From Chrysoperla carnea (taxonomy: Eukaryota > Arthropoda > Insecta > Neuroptera > Chrysopidae), in assembly GCF_905475395.1 (NCBI RefSeq), contig NC_058338.1, positions 48,271,935 to 48,335,934 of the forward strand: DNA of 64,000 nucleotides. The letters are read 5' to 3'. Shown here one piece after another: positions 12,846 to 24,363 of this stretch (its first letter is position 1; each line of letters opens with the position of its first letter). The position numbers and the translations under genes are program-made. Below the pieces are notes generated by a model. The model made no database searches. It was not told the origin of the DNA and saw nothing but the letters and a program-made list of their open reading frames with translations.

Positions 12846-14593
12846 ATTTGAGTAACGGCGCATTTACAATTTTTTGAGTGATTAGTGCAAATGTTTGGTA
12901 ACAGCATTGCACCCGCTTTGACTGTTCATTCACCAAACTTCAGTGTAAAAGTAATTTTACAAGCAGTTGGCTTAGTAGACTGTTACTCTCGTACTTGCTT
13001 GCAAAAATTAACTGAACACTTACATTAGCACTTTCACTAATCAAAGAGTAAATTGTGTAAATGTTTCGTATATATCAAAGTTTTGGTAACTGTTTCATGA
13101 AGTAAACATACTTTTCGTGGAAAAAGCTCTAGCTATACCTTAAATTCAAGAGTGGCTTTTCTTCTTATTTTTCGGACAATGGAAATTATTTTTGTTTTTT
13201 TAAATTTACAAAAACGATAACTTTCTACCATATATTTGGGAATATTCGAAACCGAATGGATTTTTTTCTACAATTTGTGCTTTTACTGTGCAATTTTTTA
13301 AAATTATTATTAATATATATATATTTTTTTATAATTTTAACTTTAATTTTCAAAATACATATTTAACACTGTAAATACATAATTTTTTTTATAAATTTCT
13401 TATATGCAATTTATGTACAAATTTGTTGACATGAAATTTAGTATTTATTTTTCATAATTTTACAAAGTATCACAATATTTTAAATAGAAATATTTATATT
13501 TTGGGCCTAAATTATCTCTCTAAGCACCAACGATTATAGTAAATGGGCTGGCTCAAAAAATATAATGTCAAATTCTAAAATTCAAAGTGTTAATGACAAA
13601 ATTCCGAAGAATGGGCATAAAAAATTTGCCATATACATATAGTATTTTTTAATTGATAATCCATATATAGAACGGACTAAAAAAATAATATTTACTATTA
13701 AATATTTGTAAAATTTGAAATATTAATATGCATATGAAATTATAAAATCTTTGTTATTGCATACAATTTATGGCAACCGTTTTTGAGTCAACCTAAATGC
13801 TTATTTTTAGCGATTTAGTAACTATAAAGCTAATATAATCGCTACACGTTAATTTGTAATTCTTTAAAAATATTTTTACAATATGCTTTCACTAGATTTT
13901 TTTGTTTGGCATAACAAAAAAAAAAGAATAGAAATTTACAGCGTTTGGGTAGGTATTTCAAAAAATTTCGATTTGCTCAATATTAGTCAATGCAAATGAT
14001 CAATTGTTCCCGTTTATTTAATTTACTAATCCTAACCAACAATATTCAAGAAAGGTTATTGAACTGCGGTTGAAATCGTGTTGAACGTTCTGCTTCGGTT
14101 TACCTTTAAAAATACAATACATATAATCGAAAAAAATACCGACAACCAAATGCCGATACTTTCTTAAGGCAGAACCTGTAACCAGTTAATGATGCAGAGA
14201 AAAATGCAAACATATGGGATTATTATCATTTCGAGTTTCTTATCCTCCCTCAAGTATGTCCGCAGATAGTGGTATAATAAGTCGAATTTATCAATATACG
14301 ATTGGCAATTCTTATTCTAGATCTGGCTTGAGTTACGATCCTGAGATAGAGTACTGATTAGAGGAAATTCTTGTCTTTGTTGCCATTTTTAATATAAGTG
14401 TCTATGGTAAAATATTTAATATAGACTTTTTTTTTGAAAGCCACTACTCTGTCTGCTAATCTTGGCTAGGATGAGGCAAAGTTATACCAAAGAAATGATT
14501 TATGGTTGAGTATAAAAACAATGAGACAAGTAGGGTACAGCAATTTTTAACTCTTCGTATTCAATTTTATGTATTTAAGGTAGTTGTCGTGGT

Positions 14594-14596
<3 letters not shown>
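12846..14596. other. AT-rich intergenic stretch
   Basis: No gene, RNA gene or clear repeat was recognised here. Confidence 0.4.

Positions 14597-14655
<59 letters not shown>
14597..14655. repeat. (TA)n microsatellite, about 29 units
   Basis: An uninterrupted AT dinucleotide run of about 59 bp. A short reading frame encoding alternating Ile and Tyr across it is an artefact. A two-unit tandem repeat with a 40-bp period follows at about 14794-14870 (TTCTGTCTGACTCG in both units). Confidence 0.9.
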
Positions 14656-14659
<4 letters not shown>

Positions 14660-14870
14660 TTATGGAATATGCGCGCTGTAAAAGATACGAGCTTGCAGCA
14701 AGTGATCCATAATATTTAAGCAAGCTTGTACTCGTGGAGACGTTACACATACAATATTCATGTGTACGTATACAACACCAATTCTAACACTCTTCTGTCT
14801 GACTCGCCACTATGTATACTCGCTACTACTTCTTTCTGTCTGACTCGCTACTATGCATACTTGCTTATAA

Positions 14871-17800
14871 ATTGTTGAACTTTAAACCATTTTTTAAAAA
14901 TAATTAGACGGTCCAAACTTTTTAAAAATATTTTTTTTAGATTCGAAACAAATCAATTAATAGACTGATGCAAAAGTATAAAGAGTGTATACCATACATG
15001 TTAAATATCGAACTTTTAATTAAATTTATCTTGGATTCTAGACGGTCATTCAGATTCAAATTTTTAAGGGTAATTGTATAATCATGTCTTTAGTAAGTAC
15101 ACAAAAATTTAGAATTTTCTGACTCTACTCAAATATCGCGACAACAACCTTAACAGCTTTTACTCCTAATAAGAACAATGAAACATAAAACCGAAAATTA
15201 TAAAAACAATATGATTAGATGTTGGAATATAAAGAATTAATGCTTATATCCTAGCTTGCTTTACGCTTGATGTGAGAATTACAAGGCTTATTTTCTAGAA
15301 AATGAGTACACTCAACCCATTTTTGGTCTACTTTTAAATTTTTAATTTAAAAATGTTTATGAATACCACATTTTACAATTTTTTTTTCAGAAATATAATT
15401 TACAATAATATTTTATGACGATTTTTCTATAATACAGTGTTAAAATGTATTTTTTGAATTAGAATGATCTCGAATAAAGTTTATTTGATGATATGTGTAG
15501 TTAGAAAAATAGAATCGTAAATACAATAATCAAATAAATAAATAATTTCTTTTGCTATGGGTCACTGAGAATTATGTTTGACTATTTTTTTTTTATTAAT
15601 ATAATTATTTAGACATTAATATTTTTTTCTGTTATCAATACTTTGATAAACAAATTCACAATAAAGGTACACGATTTTAATTTAAAACTATTTACTGTAA
15701 ATATATAAATATTTTATTTATTTTCATTTATTAAATGTTGTTTAGTTGTCAAATGAAATACAAGATTTTTCACTTTTTAGATTGTGCGTTACATTATGCT
15801 GCCGTATGCATGGATAGAAAACAAAGGTGACATCATTTGCGATAATGTTAAATAGGGTAATTTATTAAATTTTCTCGTAAATTATATAATTTCCTTTTGA
15901 TTTCGACTAGATTCGACTCAAATACATCCGAAACTTCAGTGTAGCTCAAACTTGATGAAAATGATGTGTCAGTCGGTCACTATTCATTTTCCCTAATGAA
16001 TGTCCTTATGTAAAATCAAAATATACTGAGTTAAAACCGATTCCATTATCTAATAAGGTTTTATATACTTGATTTAGACCAGGCATGGGCGATTTATTTT
16101 TAGTCAAAGCCACCATTGTTATAACTTTATTGGGTGCCATAAACTTTATTGTATGTCCCTTTATCCAAGATCGCATTGCTCATAGAGGAGGAAGTGAGAC
16201 GGGTATATGACTCGTCTACCTACCTCAGTTTCTCTTATAGTAATGAGATAGGTAGAAAAAAAATATTGTGTCTCTGTTTTACCCCTATTTTTGGTAGTCA
16301 CTGGTTTGGTTGTCACTACTCGTATTTTAGATACAGAAGTATGGGTGTCTTCTATAAGCCACGTTTACCCATTTTCGTAGTTATTGATGTTATCCAAAAA
16401 ACGATTTCACACGATATTTTGGCTGGATAACGAACGCGAAGCAATGAAAAAAATTTTTGGATAAAGGCCTATTTTGTTTAAAAAGAAAAGTAGTTCATTT
16501 ACACCTCCAAATAACACTAAACCAATTTGTTAATTATTATGAATGTAAACATGTCATTACAAAGCATTTCTAGCTCCATAGGGATAATTTTGCTTATTCA
16601 CGAAACTATTTAAATAAAAAAAAGCTTCTTTAAATAATGAATCTAATTGAACGCAGAAACTACCGCCTATATAGTTCAAAAACTCATTTGTTGCTGCTAT
16701 CGGACAAACCCACAAGTGAATCGTAAATCAAATTTACTTCCATAAAATCTAACAGTTTGGTGTTAAAAAATACAATAATATTGCTATTTCCGTAAAGGCG
16801 TAAAGGGACTTGTTATTACCGCAAAAATGTCAAGCTCCAATATCTAAAAAAACATACAAAATCATATTGATACACCACACCTAAACGTAGGATTGCTGGA
16901 AACGGATCCCAGTCATCAAAATGAAATAAATTTTTTATTATTATCGTAATGTTGGTGTCTTCTAAATCTTTTTTGGCTAATACCAAAAGTCCTAAAAAGT
17001 AAAATTTCAGCAATAGGCAGTGATATATTTCAACAGAAATTACTATACCCGTATAATGTTTAAAAAATTTTCTGTATGGAATATCTTGATGGAATTTCGA
17101 AGGTAATATAACTAGTTGAAGTCGTTGTGTGAGGAATATTTCATGAAGTGTAAAATATCTGAAAAAAGTAAGTTCTTGAATTTCATTTGAAACAAACCAA
17201 AGTTTAATAATTGTGCTTGAAATAAAGTTTGGAAGAAAAATTGTATTATATTAAAAATAAATCAACCTTACAAATTATTGATTTTCATTCTCAGGTACAT
17301 ATAAATAATTTAAGGATATTTGGGACGCACAATCGGAGCATACAATACTGAAAACTAGCAATTTGTGGATATACGTTTTGTAGGATGTCATAAAGTAAGT
17401 TTTGGCAGTGAATATATATGCATATTCGTATAAGGTATAAGCGATAGAGATAGCCTCTTATTTCTGTCTAAACAAATGTACTATAGCTGCTTGTATAGTA
17501 AAATTAATTAAGTGATTTAAATTTTTTGAGAACAATCGCTTAGTGAATGTGAATAAAATTTGAAACGCTTTGTAGCTTTTTTTGTGGTAATTGCAGTGAA
17601 ATCAAATCTACATAAGAACACATGTAAAATTACTGTTTTTTTAAATTAAAATAATTTTAAATGGCTTAGTGAATCGTTTTAAAATCTTTACAGTAGTTTA
17701 AGCATTAACTGAAGACTACCCTTCTTAATTTTTGTTTTGTATCATGTTGAACTCCTAAACATCCTTAATAGACGGAACAAATTACTATAAGACGGTTGAA

Positions 17801-18158
17801 CACAGGTAATCAGAAATATGGAAGACCCAAACGATTTGAACATAAAATTTATTTAAAAAAAAAATATAGGAGACAAAAATGCTAATAGTAATTGGGCGTG
17901 TAAAAAGACGTCGACTAGTTATTTTGACGGTATTTTCAAGCACAATTATTTGAATTAATCTGAGATATAGTCACATGAAACTCTTTTCATTTTAATAAAA
18001 GCCTATATCATGTCACGTTCATTTGTTTCGAAAGGCGTTCTAAATGATGTTTGAAAAACTTGTTAACGCAAATGCAACAAATTATATTGAGTGTTATTTC
18101 CTACTCTTTTTGGACAGCTGCACTTTCTAAAGTTTTCTTAAGCTAAAGCTTAAATTAA
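14871..18158. other. AT-rich intergenic stretch
   Basis: No exon recognised. A 93-codon open frame at 16149-16430 has no family features and includes a short palindromic segment (GAGACGGGTATATGAC facing TCGTCTAC), so I treat it as chance or repeat-derived. Confidence 0.4.
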
Positions 18159-18398
18159 AGATGGTGTGCAGAAAAGCCTTAATAGTAGTTAAATATGATT
18201 GTTTTATAAACAAATTTTTGGTATGATTTACCCTCGTTTATGGTATTAAGCTATACTGCTGCCTAAAACAAATTTTAGATGGTGTGCAGAAAAGCCTTAA
18301 TAGTAGTTAAATATGATTGTTTTATAAACAAATTTTTGGTATGATTTACCCTCGTTTATGGTATTAAGCTATACTGCTGCCTAAAACAAATTTTAGAT
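18159..18398 (+). repeat. Perfect 118-bp tandem duplication
   Basis: Copies 18159-18276 and 18277-18394 are identical by eye, and the first 4 bases of the unit recur after copy 2. The unit begins AGATGGTGTGCAGAAAAG. Complete identity in non-coding DNA indicates a very recent duplication or an assembly artefact. Confidence 0.9.
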
Positions 18399-19451
18399 CA
18401 CTATCCTTAAAATTTCTAGCCCCAGATAAAATTTATTTATTTACTTCTTTTTGTTACCAACAATTTGTAAATTATTCGCAACAAAAAAAAAATCTATACA
18501 AAATTTACTAACTATTATAAAGAGGTCTTTACAAAAATAGAAAGGAAAGGCGACTGTCACATTATAAGTTTGTAACGCCATGATGCTCGATAAAATTTTA
18601 GCTTTTCACGGTCACGCTAGAACACCTTATAATATAGGTAAAATTGCATGAGTTTCATATTACCATCTCTGAGACTTAAACTAATTAGATTAAATCACGA
18701 TCCGCACTACGCTAAGTGCGTTTATCAACAACAACTTATTATGTATATATATTGCAATAATTTATTCGTTCATTCGATAAATTTTATTTTTTACACTTTG
18801 GTAAAATAACTATTTATAATAGAGTTAAAATCTGTATCTGTTTGACTTGGAGACATTTTCATTTACTACTTATTTAAAATATTCGGAAGATTCTTTAACA
18901 ATTTTTATATTTAAATTTTACAAAATTTCTACTTACAAGACATGTTTTTTAAAAAATAATTTAAGGCCGAACTGTTCAATAAACATGGCATTCATATCTA
19001 TACTATGAGTTGGTATAAGTGCTAATTGTCTAAAATTACAGCTACATAACACCATTGCTTTTAAATTTTTACGTCGTTTCTAAAATTGTTTTTGGATTTT
19101 TGATCAAAATCGGTGCTAATATTATTTTTATTTGGGACCATAACATTTAAATTTTAAATGATTGGTGCTAATAGTAAGGACAATTTGAAGCAAATAGGTT
19201 CTCACAGATGTTAATATAAAAAATTTTTTGTTAATATTTTCAAGTTCAATATCTACTTGATTTATGAATTATCACAGATGAAACTCCATTCATCAAATTT
19301 TAAAAAATATTACATTTTAACTAGGTTATTTCTACACAGGAATGACTTTATTCATTTAAATCGAAGTGTCTATGTACATAGATGCGTCGTTACAATTTCA
19401 AATATTTTTAGGGCAATTGTTCCCACCCTTAAAGAAACGTCTTCATACTTC

Positions 19452-20003
19452 TACATTGTGCCGCATTTAAGATGAAGACCTGAAAATGCCGCATTTAAGA
19501 TGAAGAACCGAAACCTAAAATTTAAAATCAGCCTACTACAAATTGACAAATAGGCGCGATTCTTAATACCTTGTCGAGCGTCAGAGATGGTTAGAGATGT
19601 CGAAAAAAAAGTATTAGAAAAAGTTGCTTAGACTATTTTGTTTTAACCCGTATACCGATTTTCATGACAAAATTCGCATTTTTAATTTTTTCATTATTTT
19701 GGTTTACACTCAAAACTATAACAAGATTATTGAAATATTTGAATACATAACGACTTTTCTAAGCAACTTTTTCTAATAGTTTTTTTCGATATTTCTAACC
19801 ATCTCTGACGCTAGACAAAATATCAAGAATGGCCCTATTTGTCAATTTGTAGTAGGCTGACTTTAAATTCTGATTTCGGTTAAGTATTTTAAAAAAAGTG
19901 ACCCCCATCACTCTGTATGACTGGGCAAAATTTCAAATCGATATTCTTATAAATAACGAAAATATCAGAGTGTCTTCATCTTAAATGCAACACACTGTAT
20001 ATT
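19452..20003. mobile_element. Foldback element with long inverted arms
   Basis: The left arm (about 19480-19640) and right arm (about 19750-20000) are inverted relatives. Paired blocks include CAGCCTACTACAAATTGACA, CAGAGATGGTTAGA, TTAGAAAAAGTTGCTTAG and the terminal GCATTTAAGATGAAGA. The left terminus carries a second copy of GCCGCATTTAAGATGAAGA. The right end (read in reverse) matches 40411-40461, so this is a dispersed family. No transposase is present. Confidence 0.7.
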
Positions 20004-20280
20004 CTATAGAAGAAGTTCATTTTGGATTTCAATAACTGAATTTGTTGAACAAAATGTTCTCTATCTAATTCTTTAAATTATATTTAAACATTTTGTGATC
20101 AATTAGAGAAGAATGTTATCCAACTAATCCTTTGATAACATATGCATTAAAATGATAATTTTCTAAACTCAAGTTTGTATATTAATGTACAAATATACAA
20201 CTCTAAAAACTAATTTCATGTTTTGTAATAAATATTTAGGGTGGGTTGGCAATAAAACCTGAAATATACTTCGCAATAAT

Positions 20281-20456
20281 CGTAGAGATAATACCATAGA
20301 GCTGCAAAGTCACCGCCCAAACGGTTGATAGAAATAGAGACAGGTAAAGAAGGTGTGTATAGCTGTCTTTTTATCTCTTATACGCCTACAACTTCTGCCT
20401 CTTTCTATCTTTTTGCGTTTCTTTTGTCTTTACAGCTCTATGATATTATCTCTATG
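20281..20456. mobile_element. Short hairpin MITE, 176 bp
   Basis: The 29-nt ends 20281-20309 and 20428-20456 are inverted repeats with 26 of 29 matches; all three mismatches are transitions. Pairing continues inward (GATAGAA near the left, TTCTATC near the right), so most of the element can fold into one imperfect hairpin. Confidence 0.65.
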
Positions 20457-21004
20457 GTAATAAAACTTGAATTTCAATTTTTAGTTAAGAGGATGTGGCA
20501 AAGAGAAAAGTTTTTGTTATCATATAAGTAATGTTTAATGTATAATGTTCCTTTCGTCACAGCTAGTTCAGCTAGTCCAATGACTTCCGTGTACTTTCTA
20601 GTGACTCAGGTTCGTTTTTCTAAGTGATACTAATAAGCATCTATATGCCATGCCATAAAGGCTAGAAACATTTTCTCTGTACCATTATTTTTCTTTGACT
20701 TTCAGTTTTTTCATCAATGATGGTTTTATATTACAAGAAAAATACCAATAAAAATGGTGTCTAATTAATAAAGTAAAGGATTTAAAACACAGATTTTTTT
20801 TGTTTTTATGTACATAAATAATTTTTTAAAGTATAATTAACAATTTTATATAAAAAACAACACACTATTGATATGTATTCGATATTTCAAATAAGGAGAA
20901 TTTTATTTCAGTCGACATAGCCTGTGTCATCAAATCTTCTATACATTTTTTTCAATTATTAAATTTTCAAAGATGTCGTCCATCTTTGAACGCCAAGCCA
21001 CATT

Positions 21005-21562
21005 CAAAGGACCTCGCACAATTAAATGTAGCCTCCATTTTGGTAAAACATTTTCAAATTTTGGCAAATGATAGTTTAAGTCATTCTGAATAAAAGTTCC
21101 GATGGTCACAAGAAAATGTATTCATTTATATCAAAAAAATTATTGTAATTTAATTGTCAAAAATCATGTACGTATATGTAGCTGAAAATATTGATCTTAA
21201 CACTTCATATTATTGATCCACTGAAGTCTGAATATTTAACACTGCTTCTTCTTTGAATTTCGTAACATATTCTTCAAAAAAACAATAATTAAATAACAAC
21301 ACCCTTACATCAAAAAACACACGTAGGCATGTAGTTATACATACCTGTATATGTTTTTGCCTATACACACAGACGCATATATTATACAAATGAGTACATT
21401 TTCCAACTTTAATTTAGCTATAACATGAAATCCGGCGATTTTCATAACTTGAGACCATGGGAACTTTTCTTTAGAATGACTTATCATGACCTATCATTTG
21501 CCAAAATTTGAAAAAGTTTGACCGAAATGCAGATTACATCTAATTTGTGCGAGGTCCTTTTA
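21005..21562. mobile_element. Foldback MITE, about 558 bp
   Basis: The ends AAAGGACCTCGCACAA and (reversed) AAAGGACCTCGCACAAATTA are inverted repeats. The arms continue for about 110 bp each, sharing TTTTCAAATTTTGGCAAATG and AAGTCATTCT. The middle, about 21140-21440, is unrelated AT-rich sequence. Confidence 0.7.
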
Positions 21563-22050
21563 CAAAGTGAAACAACTTTGAAAATTGTATTCAGATTTGT
21601 ATAAATTTTTATAAATTTATAGCACTTTCACCTCTAATAGTTTTTATTTACCTACATAGATACAAATTTTTCTTCTTTAAAAAAAAAGTAAATAAATAAC
21701 AAGAAATCACAATGTCATAAATTCATTCATCCAACTCAATCATCAAGTATATTATTAAAATAAATAATATTTGAAATTGTCTCCAAATACCTAGAATATT
21801 TTTAATATTTATATTATAATTTTAAATCTCTATATTTTTTAATTTCGTCGATTATAATAATATTTTAAAATTAATTAATTATAGTTATTTAATTACATAA
21901 TGTTATGTTAACGATTAAGATTCAAAATTAATCTAAGCTTGAAATGTCTCATAATCTATAAATGATTATGTAGAGATCGGATCGAATCAGCACAGTACGA
22001 GATAAACGAAACAAAACCGTTGTCACAGTACCCTGCAAAATTAGACTGAT

Positions 22051-22475
22051 AAATGGCTTTCTGTGAAAATTTTTCTAACCCAACAAAAATTTCCTTTGGG
22101 TCATTCTGTTCAAAAGTTCTCACGGCCACAAAAACGAGTAGTTTTCGAGCTACAGGCGATCAAAATTACCAATATATTATAGTTTTAGTATATGACTAGG
22201 AAAATGGCTTTCTGTGAAACTTTTTCAAATCACCCCAAAATGTTCTTCAGATCGTTCTGATCAAAAACTCTCACGGCCACAAACCTTTTTAACGAGTAGT
22301 TTTCGAGCAACGGTCGATGAAAGGTACACATATATTATATGACTAGGAAAATGGCTTTTTGTGAAACTCTTCAAACGGCCTTCAAAATGTTCTTCGGGTC
22401 GCTCTGATGAAAAGCTCTTACGGAATTCTCAGAATTTTTCAACGGGAAGTTTTCGAGCTAAAACTAAATATATGG
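22051..22475 (+). repeat. Three diverged tandem units of about 150 bp
   Basis: Units start near 22051, 22202 and 22348 with AAATGGCTTTCTGTGAAA or a close variant. Each continues with a CACGGCCACAAA-like block (diverged in the third) and AGTTTTCGAGC. The same unit occurs as an inverted pair at 56730-57131. Confidence 0.75.
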
Positions 22476-22560
22476 CTGCGGAAAGGTCCAGCATAATCGT
22501 GTTGGTTTTTTAAACTCTTCTAATTTATAAAAAATAATGCAAGCACTGGCATTCAACACT

Positions 22561-22602
22561 TTCTATACAGGGTATTTCAACAATTAACCTAGTCAATTGT
22601 TG
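22561..22602 (+). repeat. Dispersed 43-bp motif, copy 2
   Basis: Matches the copies at 7820 and 61469 through GGTATTTCAACAATTAAC and AGTCAATTGTT. It lies about 90 bp after the triple tandem repeat. Confidence 0.65.
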
Positions 22603-22872
22603 GTTTTAATTATTAGATATTATTAAAATTAAATTTTAAATTTAAGCTTGTTTTGGTGAAGGTTAAGATTGTCCCATGCTAAATGCATAGAACAAAGTAT
22701 CTGCAACTTTAATTAAGTAAACAAAATTTTTTTAATTTTAAATTGATGAAAAAATATTTTTGTCTATTTCTTTTTACTAAACAATATTTTTTAATTAATT
22801 ATTCAATTCTATATTTAATTATTTCGAAGAGTTTTGATGACAATTCGTTCAATTCCGACCTTTGCTAGGAAC

Positions 22873-22926
22873 CTTAGGCTAAACCTTCGACTTCGGCCGA
22901 AATTCAGACCGAAGCCGAAGGTTTAG
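22873..22926. repeat. GC-rich hairpin in AT-rich DNA
   Basis: TAAACCTTCGACTTCGGCC faces GACCGAAGCCGAAGGTTTA, about 19 bp per arm with one or two mismatches. Further GGCCGAA units follow to about 22970. The base composition differs sharply from its surroundings, which suggests inserted repeat sequence. Confidence 0.55.
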
Positions 22927-23775
22927 TGAAAGTGCTTATTTTTGGCCGAAGGTGGCCGAAACCGAAACTTGGGTCAGGCACTAGTTAGGTTTGAGAAGTA
23001 TTTACAAAAGTCCATTTGTTAATAGTTCAGGGTTTGATTTGAACGATGCTTTTTCTGATGTCCATAGCCGATGAAAAGAGTGGAAGTTTTGTATGAATTA
23101 AATGATTCTTTGCGTATTTACAATTGATATTTCGTTTTATTATGTATTAGAAATGCTTTAGCGATCACTGATAAACAAAATGAAAATTTTTATGGTAGTG
23201 TTGTATTTTGTCTATAAGGTTTTCGTGTTCTTTTGAAGTCATTGCGCTGTTGAACTCACATCCGGTTGTGTGCTGAAGTTAAAGTTTTTGTTTTTCCACA
23301 ACTCATGCAAAAGTTACAGGTACCATATTTTTTCTAACCGCGTACATAAACAACACAGAATAGCATATAGTAGTTTGAATCGTTGGACAGCTATTTGGTT
23401 TAACCGGCAAACTGCTTTCTTGTCACTGTAGTATGTGCACTCTTAATTTATTGTGGAAAAATTTTGATTAGAAAACTTGAAGCGCTGCGTAAGTAAGGGA
23501 AAGTGCTACATAATGTTCCCTCGGCATAAAATAATCCCGGGGTGTTTTAAGTGAACTAAATTAATCATCCAACAAAGATTTATGGCAATGTATAAGCTAT
23601 TTTGTGTTTTGTAGCAAAAATATTAATTTTACTGCTTATTATCTATGGCAAGTCTTTCAATGTAAAATGACCTTTTTTGTGGTAGTTTTTGCCGGCTGGT
23701 TGTTTTACTCTTAGCTTCTGTTGACTTTTAATAATATTATAATAAATTTTGATAAGCGTGTAATAAATTTGAATG

Positions 23776-24208
23776 CCAGTTTTTATGACGATATTCAAAT
23801 ATGTCGTTACAGGTAACATGATCCCCTTTATATACGTTAAATAATCTCTATTTTGTGTGTAATATTACGATAGGTAAAATAATCCTTCATTGTGTTGATT
23901 TAGACGATTTTACCAGTGATTTTTGTTTTTTTTTACCAGTGATTTTACCAGTGATTTTTGTTTATGTGAACTGTTTGGTAAAAAATGCATTGGGATCATT
24001 TTACCCACCAATTCTCTCTCTTTCAAGGCCAATAAAACGATCCTTTTTGAGAAGAAATAATGAATAGTTCTAAAAATTTGAAATTGGAATTGCCAATATT
24101 GCCAGCTTTAATTAAAGAAACCCAAAATATTTCGACGTTATACATATCTCGAATAGTTTGGCTATAAATTACATTTTTTGAGGGGGATCGTTATAAGACA
24201 CTCTCCCC
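23776..24208 (+). repeat. Dispersed repeat H, copy 2
   Basis: Same order of blocks as copy 1 at 8932-9312. Inside, TTTTACCAGTGATTTT is locally triplicated (about 23910-23960). It lies just beyond the 3' end of the CAT gene and may overlap its 3' UTR. Confidence 0.65.
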
Positions 24209-24363
24209 TAGGCACCTTTAGAGTTGCAAATGAAACAATCTCTTAATTATACATTACATTTTCTTAGAGCCGGACAATTTTGTTGAGTCCTGATCGTCAA
24301 CATATCCATATTTTAAGTTACAATATAAATATATAATAATACTATTCAATTAATAATAATACT

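Noticed and set aside
14547..14750. 67-codon frame across the TA microsatellite
   Set aside because: Alternating Ile/Tyr comes from the dinucleotide repeat.
16149..16430. 93-codon plus-strand frame
   Set aside because: No family features, no splice context, and it overlaps a short palindromic segment.
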